Assembly: GCF_014836955.1 (NCBI RefSeq)
Contig: NZ_JACSPV010000045.1
Span: 1 to 34,838 of the forward strand
Source of the DNA: Bacillus norwichensis
GTDB lineage: Bacteria > Bacillota > Bacilli > Bacillales > Bacillaceae_C
Direction of reading: 5' to 3'
Length of the DNA: 34,838 nt
Shown here: positions 34,811 through 34,838 of the stretch, piece after piece
How positions within the stretch are numbered: the first letter of the stretch is position 1
How the letters are laid out: the number at the start of each line of letters is the position of its first letter
The notes under the pieces: model-generated
Database searches by the model: none
Seen by the model: the letters and a program-made list of their open reading frames with translations, nothing else
What the model was told of the DNA's origin: nothing
Made by a program: the position numbers and the translations under genes

Positions 34811-34838
34811 GCCAAACAGCCGTCTATTCTTATGTTTT

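Overview
The window looks like chromosomal DNA from a low-GC Bacillaceae species (Bacillus sensu lato, perhaps a Cytobacillus- or Mesobacillus-type genome). The grounds are a short HisG paired with HisZ, the hom-thrC-thrB gene order, a YtrA-type GntR/ABC operon, AGGAGG-rich ribosome sites, an LPNTA wall-sorting signal, and several intergenic repeats of a style I associate with this family. The exact genus is inference.

Layout. 1-418: non-coding, with the histidine operon terminator. 419-7392 (minus): histidine operon in transcription order hisZ-hisG-hisD-hisC-hisB-[gap]-hisA-hisF-hisI. The genes overlap or nearly touch everywhere except at the hisH position, where a 212-bp repeat-like spacer stands instead of the glutaminase gene. 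7393-7964: his promoter plus repeat-like DNA. 7965-13655 (minus): a complete oppABCDF-type peptide ABC importer. 13877-17628 (minus): a permease, a YtrA-type GntR regulator, two ABC ATPases and a second permease, behind a promoter overlapped by a perfect 12+12 bp palindrome. 18169-20043 (minus): alpha/beta hydrolase, a small membrane protein and a 3-methyladenine DNA glycosylase. 20235-23505 (plus): threonine operon hom-thrC-thrB with a strong terminator. 23568-23711: short tandem repeats. 23811-24013: tRNA-Thr(CGT) and tRNA-Ser(CGA). 24352-28262 (minus): four genes in tight linkage, namely a propeller-like lipoprotein, an OmpR-type regulator, a histidine kinase and a lipoprotein with two FixH/YtkA-like halves and a His-rich linker. 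28863-29993 (minus): a REC-BTAD (SARP-like) response regulator. 30434-34810 (minus): a very large Cna_B-repeat surface protein ending in LPNTA, whose 5' end is cut by a terminator-like hairpin at the window edge.

How the genes fit together. Most of the window is amino-acid housekeeping (histidine and threonine synthesis, peptide uptake). The accessory part, from about 24.3 kb onward, is cell-surface and signalling. The observations most worth following are the missing hisH, the exact 1320-bp higher-order duplication inside the adhesin together with its lost N-terminus, the propeller/two-component/His-rich lipoprotein module, and the BTAD regulator beside the adhesin. I did not find a clearly unprecedented system. 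The closest candidate is the four-gene envelope-sensing module.
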